Positions 1-8,935 of a DNA stretch of 64,000 bases are shown here, piece by piece (position 1 is the first letter of the stretch; each line of letters opens with the position of its first letter). The notes beneath the pieces are model-generated. The model saw only the letters and a list, made by a program, of their open reading frames with translations, was not told where the DNA came from and made no database searches. The stretch covers positions 1 through 64,000 of the forward strand of contig NZ_FWFK01000001.1 in assembly GCF_900172265.1 (NCBI RefSeq). Reading direction: 5' to 3'. The position numbers and the translations under genes were made by a program. Source of the stretch: Roseivivax jejudonensis (GTDB taxonomy: Bacteria; Pseudomonadota; Alphaproteobacteria; Rhodobacterales; Rhodobacteraceae).

Positions 1-239
<239 letters not shown>

Positions 240-296
240 AGACGAGCGATGACGATGCGTGAGCCCGCCCGCACCACTAGCAAGGCGGGAGGGTGA
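240..296 (+). CDS. 3' end of a truncated gene (partial)
   Basis: An open frame runs out of the homopolymer region and ends at a TGA at 294-296, one base before the next start codon. Its last residues read TTSKAGG, nearly the same as the SKAGGA end of the protein encoded at 503-706. The 5' part is lost in the unreliable sequence, so nothing can be said about function. It may be the tail of a paralogue of the 503-706 gene, since the two 3' ends share a 17-base direct repeat. Confidence is low because only about 19 codons are visible. Confidence 0.3.
   Translation, partial: RRAMTMREPARTTSKAGG
277..293 (+). repeat. 17-bp direct repeat, copy 1
   Basis: The sequence CTAGCAAGGCGGGAGGG occurs here and again at 684-700. 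In both places it encodes the final SKAGG residues of one gene and supplies the purine-rich ribosome binding sequence for the next gene, so it is a duplicated gene junction. Confidence 0.8.
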
Positions 297-297
297 G

Positions 298-501
298 ATG
301 GTGTTCAACAAGCGAACAACGCTCGAACATGCGGGATACCGTGGCATCACCGGGAAATGGTGGCCCGGCTTCGGGATTGGATTTGTCCTGATGTGGAAGC
401 CCACATGCCTTGTGATCGGCGCGGAAGCCGTCTCGCACGGCGTCATGATCTACGTAGGCCCCGCCGTTCTGTGCATAGGCAATCCCGGCGGGGGAAAGTG
501 A
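298..501 (+). CDS. small hypothetical protein of an integrated element
   Basis: This encodes a 67-residue protein that I do not recognise. The chosen ATG lies two bases after the previous stop and directly downstream of GGCGGGAGGG, a good ribosome binding site. The middle of the protein is hydrophobic (about residues 17-60, rich in G, V, I and W), so it could be a small membrane protein. It lies in a tight block of three short genes ahead of an integrase, as is common at the integrase-proximal end of prophages and genomic islands. The next gene starts one base after its stop. Function unknown. Confidence 0.6.
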   Translation: MVFNKRTTLEHAGYRGITGKWWPGFGIGFVLMWKPTCLVIGAEAVSHGVMIYVGPAVLCIGNPGGGK

Positions 502-502
502 G

Positions 503-706
503 ATGACAGAGCCGCACCTGACAGACGAGCCGAACGCATACGGGAAACCCTTCATCGCTCCGGCGCGTGCAGAAACCATGCTGCGGGACTTTGATCGCCT
601 GCGCCAGTCAATCCGATCAGGCGACATAAAGGCCGCAGAGAAGGCGCTGGACAAGTGCGAGCGGTGGTTTTCGTGCATTGACCCTAGCAAGGCGGGAGGG
701 GCGTAG
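503..706 (+). CDS. small hypothetical protein of an integrated element
   Basis: This is a 67-residue hydrophilic protein, probably helical in its second half (leucine- and arginine-rich around residues 25-55). Its ATG is one base after the stop of the preceding gene (GGGGGAAAGTGAGATG context), which suggests translational coupling. Its last codons, SKAGGA, lie in a 17-base repeat also found at the end of the truncated gene at 240-296. I recognise no family. The setting (small genes packed end to end before a tyrosine recombinase) points to cargo or regulation of a mobile element. Confidence 0.6.
   Translation: MTEPHLTDEPNAYGKPFIAPARAETMLRDFDRLRQSIRSGDIKAAEKALDKCERWFSCIDPSKAGGA
684..700 (+). 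repeat. 17-bp direct repeat, copy 2
   Basis: This is an exact second copy of CTAGCAAGGCGGGAGGG (first copy 277-293). It covers the last codons of the gene at 503-706 and the ribosome binding site of the gene at 708. Presence at two successive gene ends suggests a past tandem duplication in which the genes diverged but the junction was kept. Confidence 0.8.
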
Positions 707-707
707 G

Positions 708-896
708 ATGGGACGGCCGCTAACGCCTCAGCAACTGCGCGATGCGGCGGAGGTTGCGACCGCGACCGGCACCACCATCGTCATTGAGGCCGGCGGCAGG
801 GTTTACAGGATCGCGCCAGGTGTCGATAGCTTCCCTGTCACAGCGACAGAGAAGGACCGCGCGGCATGCGACAAAGCGTTCGGAGTGTCAGGTTGA
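708..896 (+). CDS. small hypothetical protein before the integrase
   Basis: This encodes a 62-residue protein starting at the ATG eight bases after the GGGAGGG sequence; a longer in-frame start would run into the previous gene. The N-terminal part (PLTPQQLRDAAEVA) looks helical and is followed by a short beta-like segment (TTIVIEAGGRVYRI). This helix-plus-strand layout is frequent in small phage proteins that lie next to integrases, but I cannot assign it to a family. Its 3' end overlaps the integrase gene by 31 bases, so the two are probably cotranscribed. Confidence 0.55.
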   Translation: MGRPLTPQQLRDAAEVATATGTTIVIEAGGRVYRIAPGVDSFPVTATEKDRAACDKAFGVSG

Positions 897-1978
897 AGGG
901 GCTGTGGACGCATCCCAAGACGGGCCAGCGGTATTTCCGCACGCGCAGGGGCGGGAAGCCGCGCCTCGTTAAGCTGCCGAGTGATCTGCCGATAGATCAC
1001 CCAGACTTTATCGCAGCGTGGGCGGCCGCAGCCAAGGAACTCGCCCCGCCAAAGGCTCACGCAACCGGCACCATTGGCAGCACCTTCAAGGCGGCTCTCG
1101 CGTCTGACAGGTTCCATACGTTTTCAGAAGGCTACAGGGCGACCGTAACCCGGCAGGCTGAGGCGGTCATTGCGAAGGTTGGAGGGGTGAAGGCGTCGGC
1201 CGTTGAACAGCACCATATCCGAGCGGACATGAACAGCAGTCCGAACCCAGAGGCTAGGCTCAAGGCGTGGCGGTTCTGGGCTGGATTCTGCATAGAGAAA
1301 AGCTGGCTGCGGGCCGATCCGACAGTGGGTCTCAGGAAACCCAAGCGGCTAAACACTGGCGGGCATCCGACATGGAGCCTACAGAGCATTGCAGCGTTCC
1401 GCGCAGCCTACCCCATCGGCACCACGTGCCGCGCCATTATGGAGCTGACCTATTGGGCCGGCGCACGGATCGGTGACGTCGTGAAGATCGGCCGGCCGCA
1501 CATCGACGCAGACGGCGTGCTGTGCTTCCGACAGGGCAAGACGCAAGACATGGCTTACGTGCCCTGGACGTGCACCCTACCCGCCTACGCGCGCGGCATG
1601 GAAGCAGACAGACAAATGTGCATGGACGCTATCGCCCATCTCGGGCCGGGCCTGACGTTCCTTCAGACGAACCGCAAGCGCGCTCGATCACACAAGAGCG
1701 CAGGGCAGGACATATCTGCGGCCTGCCGGGCTATCGGGCTGGAACTGAGTGCGCACGGGCTGCGGAAGGCGCGCGCAGTCGCTCTCGCGAACGCTGGGGG
1801 CACCACGTCACAGATCGGCGCTTGGACGGGGCATAGGAGCCTGTCCGAGATCGCGCACTACACGGCCGAAATGGACCGGCGCGGAGCAGTGCGTGGGGTA
1901 GATCCTGAACATGTATCGGAAAACAGCGCCGACCCGCAGGAAAAATCTGGCTCTAGTGGCTTGAAAAGTATAGGATAA
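866..1978 (+). CDS. tyrosine recombinase (phage-type integrase)
   Basis: This site-specific recombinase would integrate and excise the element it belongs to. The 370-residue protein has an N-terminal arm-binding region, a SAM-like core-binding domain (about residues 70-160) and a catalytic domain with the full set of active residues: Arg201 in GARIGD, Lys225 in QGKTQ, His297 and Arg300 in HGLRKA, His323 in TGHRS and the nucleophile Tyr332 in HYTAEMD. Length is normal for phage and island integrases. The gene ends ten bases from the CCA end of a tRNA-Arg gene, the classic arrangement in which the tRNA 3' part is the attachment site. It overlaps the upstream small gene. No excisionase is visible nearby, although one of the three small upstream proteins could fill that role. 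Confidence 0.93.
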   Translation: MRQSVRSVRLKGLWTHPKTGQRYFRTRRGGKPRLVKLPSDLPIDHPDFIAAWAAAAKELAPPKAHATGTIGSTFKAALASDRFHTFSEGYRATVTRQAEAVIAKVGGVKASAVEQHHIRADMNSSPNPEARLKAWRFWAGFCIEKSWLRADPTVGLRKPKRLNTGGHPTWSLQSIAAFRAAYPIGTTCRAIMELTYWAGARIGDVVKIGRPHIDADGVLCFRQGKTQDMAYVPWTCTLPAYARGMEADRQMCMDAIAHLGPGLTFLQTNRKRARSHKSAGQDISAACRAIGLELSAHGLRKARAVALANAGGTTSQIGAWTGHRSLSEIAHYTAEMDRRGAVRGVDPEHVSENSADPQEKSGSSGLKSIG

Positions 1979-1987
1979 ATCAAAAGG

Positions 1988-2064
1988 TGGCGACCCCGGC
2001 AGGATTCGAACCTGCAACCTGCCCCTTAGGAGGGGGCTGCTCTATCCAGTTGAGCCACGGGGCC
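1988..2064 (-). tRNA. tRNA-Arg(CCT)
   Basis: Read on the minus strand, this 77-base sequence folds as a full cloverleaf. The acceptor stem is GGCCCCG with CGGGGTC, followed by discriminator G and an encoded CCA. The anticodon arm is GCCCC-CTCCTAA-GGGGC with anticodon CCT (codon AGG), and the T arm contains GTTCGAATC. The 3' end lies ten bases from the integrase stop codon, so the tRNA is the likely attachment site of the element on the left; integration has kept the tRNA intact. Confidence 0.96.
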
Positions 2065-2074
2065 GTCGCCCCGG

Positions 2075-2103
2075 GGCTTAGCAAAGCGGTGCGCGGTTGT
2101 CTC
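2075..2103 (-). promoter_or_regulatory. candidate promoter of tRNA-Arg
   Basis: On the minus strand GAGACA (2098-2103) and TAAGCC (2075-2080) are separated by 17 bases and end 10 bases before the tRNA. The match to the sigma-70 type consensus is partial, so this is tentative. Confidence 0.3.
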
Positions 2104-2137
2104 GGACGAATTCCGGCGCAGCGCACGCTCCGGCGGC

Positions 2138-4102
2138 CTACAGGCGGATGCGCATGCGTGCGAAGCCAGTCTCGGTCACGAGGCCGGTCTCCTCGATCTC
2201 GACGCCCTCGACATCCTCGATGTAGCGCGCGGCGTCCGGTCCGGTATCGAAGAGAACGGTCGTGCCCGGCATCGGCGCGAAGCGCCAGTTGCCGTCCGCT
2301 GAAGGTGTCACCGTGCCCTGCTCCACGATGTAGCGCACGATCGCGTCGCGGTTGGTGTCCGGCGCCTCGAAGACCGTCGTCTCCGGCGTCGCACCGGGGA
2401 ATTCGCCGCCCCCGCCGGCGCGGTAGTTATTGGTCGCCACGATGAACTCGGCGTCGGGGTCGATCGGCACGCCGTCGCGGGTCAGGTCGACGATCCGGTG
2501 GGCGTCCGGATGCGCGACGGCACCGTCGGCGTCGTATCGTGCCGGCTGCGACAGGTCGATCCGGTAGCTCACACCATCGATCACGTCGAAATTGTAGGAG
2601 GGGAAATCGGGATTCAGCAGCGTGGCGTCGGTCGCGCCGGGCTCGATGCGGTTGAACATGCCCGCCGCGCGTTCGAGCCATTCGCGGACCTGCGCCCCGG
2701 TGATCCGCACTGCCCGCACCGTGTTCGGGTAGAGATAGAGATCGGCCACGTTCTTGATCGCCACGTCGCCCGCCGGCACGTCTGTGTAGTAGTCCGGACC
2801 GCCCCGGCCGCCGGCCTTGAACGGCGCCGCGGCGGAGAGGATCGGCAGGCCGGCATGTTGTGTGCCTTCGAGCATCTGGCGGATGTACCAGGTCTGCGCG
2901 TTCGACACGATCTGGACGGATGGATCGTCCGCCACCAGCGCGAAATACGAGTGAAGGGGCGCCGCGGTCTTGCCGACCGCCCGGCGGACATAGGCGAGCG
3001 TCGCTTCGTGCACGTCCCGAACCGAGGCCAGAACCGGTTCCACGCTTTCGACGGTGGGCGTCACCGAGCGGTCCTCGGCGCGTTCGTAGATCGGCCGTGT
3101 CGCGACCTCGGTCGTCACCACCCGCCATGCGCCGGCATCGCGTTCGAGCATCAGGTCCACAACGCCGAGATGGCTGCCCCAGAAGCCGCCCATGACCGCA
3201 GGCTTGCCGGCTATGGTGCCGGCGGCGAGATCGACATCGGCGAAGCCTTCGTAGTCCGGCGACGGGAACACCAGGTGCGAGTGTCCCGTCATCAGCGCGT
3301 CGATCCCGTCGACGCGCGCCAGCGGAACGGAGGCGTTCTCCATTCCCTCCTCGTGCCGGGGGCTGCCGATGCCGGAATGACTGAGGGCGAGGATGATGTC
3401 AGCCCCCTCCTCGCGCATCTGCGGCACCCACGCCCGCGCGGCCGCCACGATGTCACGCGTCGTGACGCGCCCGTCGAGGTGCTGGCGATCCCATGACATG
3501 ATCTGCGGCGGCACGAAGCCGATCACGCCGATCCGGATCGGATGGGTCGCGCCGGCCCCGTCGGTCACCTCGCGGTCGAGGATGACGTAGGGCGGCACCA
3601 GCGTCGTGTCGTCGCGCGGGCCCGCGCCCGCGTCCTTGACCACGTTGGCGGACACGATCGGAAACTCGGCGCCGGCAAGCGAGGTCATCAGGAAATCGAG
3701 CCCGTAGTTGAACTCGTGGTTGCCAAGCGTCGAGGCATCGAAGCCGAGCGCGTTCATCGCGGTGATGACGGGGTGCATGTCGCCCTCGCGCATGCCGCGC
3801 TCGTAGGCGATGTAATCGCCCATCGGGTTGCCCTGCAGAAAGTCACCGTTGTCGAACAGCAGGGCGTTCGTCGCCTCCGCGCGGATCGCGGCGACGTGGG
3901 CCGCTGTCCGGGCGAGGCCCACCGTGTCCGACGGCCGGTCGGCGTAATAGTCGTAGGGATAGACGTGGACGTGGAGGTCCGTGGTCTCCATCAGCCGCAG
4001 GTGCACCTGCCCCGACGCCGCCCGCGCCGAGAACGGATGCAGAAGCGACAGGCCGGTCGCCCCGGCGACGGTCATGAAGCGGCGACGATCAATGGCGGGC
4101 AT
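2138..4102 (-). CDS. cpdB: 2',3'-cyclic-nucleotide 2'-phosphodiesterase/3'-nucleotidase
   Basis: This periplasmic enzyme hydrolyses 2',3'-cyclic nucleotides and 3'-nucleotides so that nucleosides can be imported. The 654-residue length fits the CpdB family. A twin-arginine signal (RRRFM near residue 7) precedes a hydrophobic segment ending in ARA-A. The N-terminal metallophosphatase domain shows the metal-binding series DLHVH (about residue 42), [15 protein letters not shown] and GHSHLVFP; the C-terminal half is the 5'-nucleotidase substrate-binding domain with [10 protein letters not shown]. It stands alone, divergent from the Hint gene at 4362. Supplying nucleosides fits with the pyrimidine degradation operons that follow a few kilobases away, but the link is only by proximity. 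Confidence 0.9.
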   Translation of the reverse strand: MPAIDRRRFMTVAGATGLSLLHPFSARAASGQVHLRLMETTDLHVHVYPYDYYADRPSDTVGLARTAAHVAAIRAEATNALLFDNGDFLQGNPMGDYIAYERGMREGDMHPVITAMNALGFDASTLGNHEFNYGLDFLMTSLAGAEFPIVSANVVKDAGAGPRDDTTLVPPYVILDREVTDGAGATHPIRIGVIGFVPPQIMSWDRQHLDGRVTTRDIVAAARAWVPQMREEGADIILALSHSGIGSPRHEEGMENASVPLARVDGIDALMTGHSHLVFPSPDYEGFADVDLAAGTIAGKPAVMGGFWGSHLGVVDLMLERDAGAWRVVTTEVATRPIYERAEDRSVTPTVESVEPVLASVRDVHEATLAYVRRAVGKTAAPLHSYFALVADDPSVQIVSNAQTWYIRQMLEGTQHAGLPILSAAAPFKAGGRGGPDYYTDVPAGDVAIKNVADLYLYPNTVRAVRITGAQVREWLERAAGMFNRIEPGATDATLLNPDFPSYNFDVIDGVSYRIDLSQPARYDADGAVAHPDAHRIVDLTRDGVPIDPDAEFIVATNNYRAGGGGEFPGATPETTVFEAPDTNRDAIVRYIVEQGTVTPSADGNWRFAPMPGTTVLFDTGPDAARYIEDVEGVEIEETGLVTETGFARMRIRL

Positions 4103-4361
4103 GGGCGGTCTCCTCTCACGATGCTCTCTCTCGATGTCTTGAGGATCCAGTGTGACAGGCGCGCGACGGCGCCGACAACCTGCACGCGACGCCGCCCGGG
4201 TTTACGGTTTTCAAAGGTCGAAACAATACCTCTATTTTCCGCAATCCTGCCACGTTTGGTGCGTCTGAGGGCCGTATTGGCGGGCGAAGAGGACGGGTGA
4301 TGGCCCGGCCCGACCGGCCGCGCATGCAGAACGCAACAAGACACGATCGGCAGACCACCAG

Positions 4362-5090
4362 ATGACGGAGTTCGGAAGCACGCAAGGCGCACGGAACGAG
4401 ACCGCGACGGGCTCGGTCGCCGGCGTGTGCGACACGCCCGCCCCCTCCGGCCGCAGCGTCGACCCGACCGCGGACACCGCGGCGTCGCGCTTCGTTCACA
4501 GCCCCTGTTTCACCGCCGGCACCTGGATCAAGACCGACCGCGGCGAGGTCGAGGTGACCGAGATCCGCGTCGGCGACCGGGTGCTGACCCGCGACCACGG
4601 CTATCGCCCCGTCCGCTGGGCCGGGCACCGCCACATCACCGCCGACGAGATGGCCGAGCATGCGCATCTGCGCCCGGTGCGGCTCGCGCGGGACGCGCTC
4701 GGGCCCGGCCTGCCCTCGCGAGATATGGACGTCTCGCCGATGCACTGCGTGCTGATCCGCGGGCCCGAGACGCAGATGCTGCTCGGCCTCGACGAGGTGC
4801 TCGTTCCCGCCCGCGCGCTCCTCGGCCAGCCGGGCGTGACCCGGCGACCGGCGCGCGCGACGACCTATGTCCACTTCATGTTCGACGACCACGAGCTGGT
4901 CATGAGCGACGATCTCTGGACCGAGAGCTTTCAGCCCTGCGCCGCCTCGCTCGGCGCGCTGGAGGCCGAGCAGCGCGACGAGCTGCTCGAGATCTTCCCC
5001 GAGCTGGTCGAAGAGACCGGCCGCGAAGAATATGTCGCGGCCCGCCCGCGCCTGCGCCCGCACGAGGCGCGGCTGCTCCTCGCCGCCTGA
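4362..5090 (+). CDS. Hint-domain protein
   Basis: This 242-residue protein is built almost entirely of a Hedgehog/intein-type (Hint) module. The domain starts at Cys49 in SPCFTAGTWI, followed by the usual GEVEVTEIRVGD, VLTRDHGYRP and RWAGHR segments, then a MHCVLI stretch and TYVHFMFDDHELV. In rhodobacterial genomes such short Hint proteins are common, sometimes attached to calcium-binding repeats, which are absent here. Whether it self-processes is unclear: the catalytic Cys is present but I see no canonical C-terminal His-Asn. It is unlinked by strand to its neighbours. Confidence in the domain is high, in the role low. Confidence 0.85.
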   Translation: MTEFGSTQGARNETATGSVAGVCDTPAPSGRSVDPTADTAASRFVHSPCFTAGTWIKTDRGEVEVTEIRVGDRVLTRDHGYRPVRWAGHRHITADEMAEHAHLRPVRLARDALGPGLPSRDMDVSPMHCVLIRGPETQMLLGLDEVLVPARALLGQPGVTRRPARATTYVHFMFDDHELVMSDDLWTESFQPCAASLGALEAEQRDELLEIFPELVEETGREEYVAARPRLRPHEARLLLAA

Positions 5091-5101
5091 ACGCCCGGCG
5101 C

Positions 5102-6811
5102 TCACCGCCCCGCGCGCAACGCCGAGATCGTGGTCCGGGTGGAAATCCGCTCCAGATCGGTGACGAGCTCGATCACCGTCGGGCGGTCCGCCGCCATCGC
5201 GGCCTCGAGCGCCGGGGCGAATGCCTGCGTCGTCTCGACCCGCGCGAACCTTGCGCCGAGCCCGGTGGCCAGCGCCCCGAAATCCGGGTTGGCGATATCG
5301 GTCCCCGACACGCGGCCGGGATGCTCGCGCTCCTGGTGCATGCGGATGGTGCCGTAGCTGCCGTTGGAGAACACCAGCACGATGGGCCGCCCGCCATGCT
5401 GGACCGCGGTGGCGATCTCCATCCCCGACATCATGAACCCGCCATCGCCGACGCAGGCGACGACGGTGCGCGCCGGCGCGTGCAGGCTCGCCGCCACGGC
5501 CGCCGGCACCGCGTAGCCCATCGATCCGCAGGTCGAGCCGAGCTGCCGCCCGGGCCGCCCGAAGGTCAGAAACCGCTGCGGCCAGCCGGTATGGTTGCCC
5601 GCGTCGAGGGTCACGACCGCGTCATCCGGCAGCGCCGCATCGAGGATCCGCATCGCCTGCCCGAGGTCGAGCGGCCAGTCGGTCTGTGGCGGCTCGAGGT
5701 CGGCGAGCCGCGCCGCGCGCAGCTCCTCCAGCCATCCGCTCTCCGCCTCGGGCGCGAGCGCATGCGCGGCGAGTGCCGCCGGAACCGCGGGCGCATGGCC
5801 CGCCACCCCGAGGGTCGGCGCGAAGACGCGGCCGATCTCGTCGGCATCGGCATGGACGTGGATCAGCGTCTGGTGCGGCGCCGGCGCGGCGAGCGTGGTG
5901 TAGGACTTCGTGGTGATTTCACCCAGCCGCGCGCCGAGAACCAGCAGCAGGTCGGCCCGTCCCACAGCCTCGACCAGCGCCGGCGCGACGCCGGTGCCGA
6001 ACTCTCCCACATAAGCGTCCGACCGGTGGTCCATCACGTCCTGCCGCCGGAACGACACCGCCACCGGCAGGCGGTTCGCCTCCGCCATGGCCCGCAGCGC
6101 GGCGGCCTCGTCGTCGCTCCAGACCGGCCCGCCTGCGATGACCAGCGGCCGCTTCGCCTCCGCCATCGCGGCGGCGATGTCGGCGGCGTCCGCGTTCGTC
6201 GGGCGGGCCCGCGTCGCGCGCGCCGGCGGCGCGTCCGCGGGGGCCGCACGCTCGGTCAGCATGTCTTCGGGCAACGACAGGACGACCGGCCCCGGCCGGC
6301 CCGACATCGCGGTGCGGAACGCTCGCGACAGGTATTCGGGGATGCGTGCCGCGCTGTCGATCTCCGCCACCCACTTGGCCAGCGGCGCGAACATCGCCCG
6401 GTAATCGACCTCCTGGAACCCTTCGCGGTCGCGCGCATCGCGGGCCACCTGCCCGATCAGCAGGATCATCGGCGTCGAATCCTGGTGCGCGATGTGCACC
6501 CCCACCGCGGCATGACAGGCGCCGGGGCCGCGGGTGACCATGGCGATGCCCGGCTGTCCGGTCAGCTTGCCGTGCGCCTCGGCCATGTTGGCCGCCCCGG
6601 CCTCGTGGCGCGCATTGTAGAGCGTGATGCGGTCGCGGTGATCGTGCAGCGCGTCGAGAACCTCCAGATAGCTCTCGCCCGGCACGCAGAACGCGCGGTC
6701 GGCGCCATGGATCAGAAGCTGGTCGACAAGGATCTGCCCGCCCGTGCGGGGCCGTACTGCTTCGCTCACGCACATCTCCGAATTGGTCGTCTCCCGCCGA
6801 AGCGACACCAA
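5102..6811 (-). CDS. ThDP-dependent enzyme of the acetolactate synthase type
   Basis: This encodes 569 residues with the three-domain layout of ThDP enzymes. The N-terminal domain holds the catalytic glutamate (Glu70 in ARHEAGAANM) and GPGACHA. The middle domain starts near residue 200. The C-terminal domain carries the ThDP/Mg motif beginning GDGGFMMS (about residue 435) and ending at SNGSYG. It is a stand-alone enzyme with no small regulatory subunit nearby, so biosynthetic acetolactate synthase is less likely than a catabolic carboligase or decarboxylase; the substrate cannot be read from the sequence. An alternative start is the Met at residue 13, which would remove a poorly conserved N-terminus. 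It lies between the convergent Hint gene and the ABC transporter operon and is separated from the latter by a terminator. Confidence 0.8.
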   Translation of the reverse strand: MVSLRRETTNSEMCVSEAVRPRTGGQILVDQLLIHGADRAFCVPGESYLEVLDALHDHRDRITLYNARHEAGAANMAEAHGKLTGQPGIAMVTRGPGACHAAVGVHIAHQDSTPMILLIGQVARDARDREGFQEVDYRAMFAPLAKWVAEIDSAARIPEYLSRAFRTAMSGRPGPVVLSLPEDMLTERAAPADAPPARATRARPTNADAADIAAAMAEAKRPLVIAGGPVWSDDEAAALRAMAEANRLPVAVSFRRQDVMDHRSDAYVGEFGTGVAPALVEAVGRADLLLVLGARLGEITTKSYTTLAAPAPHQTLIHVHADADEIGRVFAPTLGVAGHAPAVPAALAAHALAPEAESGWLEELRAARLADLEPPQTDWPLDLGQAMRILDAALPDDAVVTLDAGNHTGWPQRFLTFGRPGRQLGSTCGSMGYAVPAAVAASLHAPARTVVACVGDGGFMMSGMEIATAVQHGGRPIVLVFSNGSYGTIRMHQEREHPGRVSGTDIANPDFGALATGLGARFARVETTQAFAPALEAAMAADRPTVIELVTDLERISTRTTISALRAGR

Positions 6812-6925
6812 CCGCCCGCAGATGTAAAGCCGCGCCGGCCCGCCGCGGCGTGACCTCGGCCGGGCCGTGACCTCGGCCGAGCGGTGGGGCGACCGATCCC
6901 GCGCCGAGGGCCCCCGAACGACGAA

Positions 6926-6952
6926 CGCCGCCGGGCCCGGGACCCGGCGGCG
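6926..6952 (-). terminator. hairpin terminator of the pyrimidine importer operon
   Basis: CGCCGCCGGG (6926-6935) and CCCGGCGGCG (6943-6952) form a perfect 10-bp stem with a 7-base loop. It lies 20 bases downstream of the substrate-binding protein gene. The trailing sequence is only moderately T-rich. Confidence 0.65.
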
Positions 6953-6973
6953 TCTTCAGTCAGGCGCCGGCGC

Positions 6974-7984
6974 TCAGGAATCGCCGCCGAGCGCCTCGTC
7001 GGTCACCGCGTGGGTCCAGGCGCCCTCGGGCTCCTCGGTGATCGCCGGGTTCTCCTCGGACACCGCCGAAAGCAGCGTATCCACCGTCTGCTGGTAGTCG
7101 GCCGGGTCGAGCGCGCCGTCGGAACCGGCGGTCAGCTTGGCCACCTCACCCATCATGTAGACCTGGTGATCGAGCGTCTGCGCGCCGGTCATGTCGTTGT
7201 CGACGACGATCTGCGCCGCCTCCTCGGGGTTGTCCTCGGCCCATTTCCAGCCGCGCATGGAGGCGCGGACGAAGCGGGCCATCTTGTCGACGAACTCCGG
7301 ATCCTCGAGGTCCTCCTCCAGCACGTAGAGCCCGTCCTCGAGCATGCCGACACCCTCGTCGAGATAGTTGAAGTTGACGAGTTCCTCCTCGGTGTAGCCG
7401 GCGTCGAGGATCTGGCCGTACTCGTTGTATGTCATCGTCGAGATGCAGTCCGCCTGCCCCTGCAACAGCGGATCGACGTTGAACGCCTGCTTGAGGACGG
7501 TCACGCCCTCCTCGTCGGCGCCGTCGGTGTCGATGCCGAGCTGCGCCATCCAGGCGTAGAACGGATACTCGTTGCCGAAGAACCAGACGCCGAGCGTGCG
7601 CCCGGGAAAGTCCTCCGGGCTCTCGACGCCGGTCTCCTTGAGACAGGTCAGCTGCAGCCCGCCCGTGGCGAAGGGCTGGGCGATGTTGACGAGAGGCACG
7701 CCACGCTCGCGCGCGGCGAGCCCCGCGGCCATCCACGTCACGATGACGTCGGCGCCACCGCCGGCAATCACCTGTTCGGGCGCGATGTCGGGTCCGCCCG
7801 GCTTGATCGTCACGTCGAGGTTCTCGTCGTCGTAGAACCCCTGTTCCTCGGCCACGTAGTACCCGGCGAACTGCGCCTGCGTCACCCACTTGAGCTGCAG
7901 CGTCACCTCGTCGGCCTCCTGCGCGGACGCCGGCACGGCGAGCGCGGCGAGGCCGAGCGCCCCTGCGATAAGTCTGGTCGTCAT
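6974..7984 (-). CDS. ABC transporter substrate-binding protein (NMT1/ThiY-like)
   Basis: This is the periplasmic receptor of the four-gene importer. It is 336 residues long with a signal peptide cleaved near ASA-QEA (residue 22). The family signature of NMT1/THI5-like receptors is clear: LQLKWVTQAQFAGYYVAEEQGFY at the start of the mature chain, then GGADVIVTW and a CLKETG segment. Such proteins bind pyrimidine-like ligands (hydroxymethylpyrimidine) or other small nitrogen compounds. Here it is the last gene of an operon that starts with pyrimidine catabolism enzymes, so uracil, thymine or dihydropyrimidines are the best guess. A hairpin terminator follows it. Confidence 0.85.
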   Translation of the reverse strand: MTTRLIAGALGLAALAVPASAQEADEVTLQLKWVTQAQFAGYYVAEEQGFYDDENLDVTIKPGGPDIAPEQVIAGGGADVIVTWMAAGLAARERGVPLVNIAQPFATGGLQLTCLKETGVESPEDFPGRTLGVWFFGNEYPFYAWMAQLGIDTDGADEEGVTVLKQAFNVDPLLQGQADCISTMTYNEYGQILDAGYTEEELVNFNYLDEGVGMLEDGLYVLEEDLEDPEFVDKMARFVRASMRGWKWAEDNPEEAAQIVVDNDMTGAQTLDHQVYMMGEVAKLTAGSDGALDPADYQQTVDTLLSAVSEENPAITEEPEGAWTHAVTDEALGGDS

Positions 7985-8027
7985 GTAGTCAGTACCTCCT
8001 TGTGGGTCCCGGCTTCTCGCCCGTCTC

Positions 8028-8873
8028 TCAGGTCCGGTGCGACGGGTGCCAGAACGTGACCCGTTTCTCGACGGCCGCGATGGCGCCGTAGAACAGCGTA
8101 CCCGCGAGCGCCGCCACCGCGATCTCCGCCCACACCATGTCGAGCGCGAGTTGCCCGACAGAGGTGGAGATGCGAAAACCGACGCCGCGGATCGGCGAGC
8201 CGAAGAACTCCGCGACGATCGCGCCGATGAGCGCGAGCGTGGTCGAGATCTTCAGCCCGTTGAAGACGAAGGGCATCGCCGCCGGAATCCGGAGCTTCAG
8301 CAGGGTCTGCAGGTACGACGCGCCGTAGGTGCGCATGAGGTCGCGCTGCATCGCCCCGGTTTCCGCGAGCCCCGCGACCGTGTTCACCAGCATCGGAAAG
8401 AACACCATCACCACCACGACCGCTGCCTTCGACTGCCAGTCGAAGCCGAACCACATCACCAGGATCGGCGCCGTTCCGACGATCGGCAACGCCGCCATGA
8501 AGTTTCCGACCGGCAGCAGCCCGCGGCGCAGGAAATCGACGCGATCGGCGAGGATCGCGACCGCGAAGGCGGCGACGCAGCCGATTGCGTAGCCCGACAG
8601 CGCCCCCTTCACGAAGGTCTGGACGAAGTCCTCCCACAACGTGCCTATCCGGTCGGCGAAGGTCGCCGCGATCACGCTCGGCGCCGGCAGGATCACCATC
8701 GGCACCCCGAGCCCGCGCACGATCAGTTCCCACATCGCCAGCAGCGTCGCGCCGAAAACGAGCGGCACAGCCAGCCGCACCATTGCGCTGTCCGCCGCGG
8801 GCCCGTTGGCGAGCCGCGCATTGGCGTACCACGCCCCGGCCCACAGGATCAGCGCGAGGCTCACGAGCAGCAC
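8028..8873 (-). CDS. ABC transporter permease (BPD type)
   Basis: This is an inner-membrane permease of the nitrate/taurine/ThiX class, 281 residues with about six or seven transmembrane segments. The conserved cytoplasmic loop that contacts the ATPase is visible as TYGASYLQTLLKLRIPAAMP. I chose the GTG at 8873 because GGGGAGG lies seven bases upstream and the first residues (LLVSLALILWAG) start the first membrane helix; the first ATG inside would remove that helix. It pairs with the second permease gene just upstream, so the importer probably uses a heterodimeric membrane part. Confidence 0.85.
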   Translation of the reverse strand: MLLVSLALILWAGAWYANARLANGPAADSAMVRLAVPLVFGATLLAMWELIVRGLGVPMVILPAPSVIAATFADRIGTLWEDFVQTFVKGALSGYAIGCVAAFAVAILADRVDFLRRGLLPVGNFMAALPIVGTAPILVMWFGFDWQSKAAVVVVMVFFPMLVNTVAGLAETGAMQRDLMRTYGASYLQTLLKLRIPAAMPFVFNGLKISTTLALIGAIVAEFFGSPIRGVGFRISTSVGQLALDMVWAEIAVAALAGTLFYGAIAAVEKRVTFWHPSHRT

Positions 8874-8912
8874 GGCATCGCCTCCCCGCGCCCACGACAG
8901 GGCGCAGCCGCA

Positions 8913-8932
8913 TCTTCTTGGCGGAAATACTC
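8913..8932. repeat. interspersed motif TCTTCTTGGCGGAAATACTC, copy 1
   Basis: This 20-base motif in the gap between the two permease genes has a close relative in another gap of the same operon (12915-12935). I have the impression that similar sequences recur between genes in Rhodobacteraceae; its function is unknown. Confidence 0.5.
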
Positions 8933-8935
8933 CGC

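Noticed and set aside
5102-6811. Naming the ThDP enzyme ilvB or gcl
   Set aside because: No small subunit or glyoxylate genes nearby and no residues that I can use to decide; left without a symbol.
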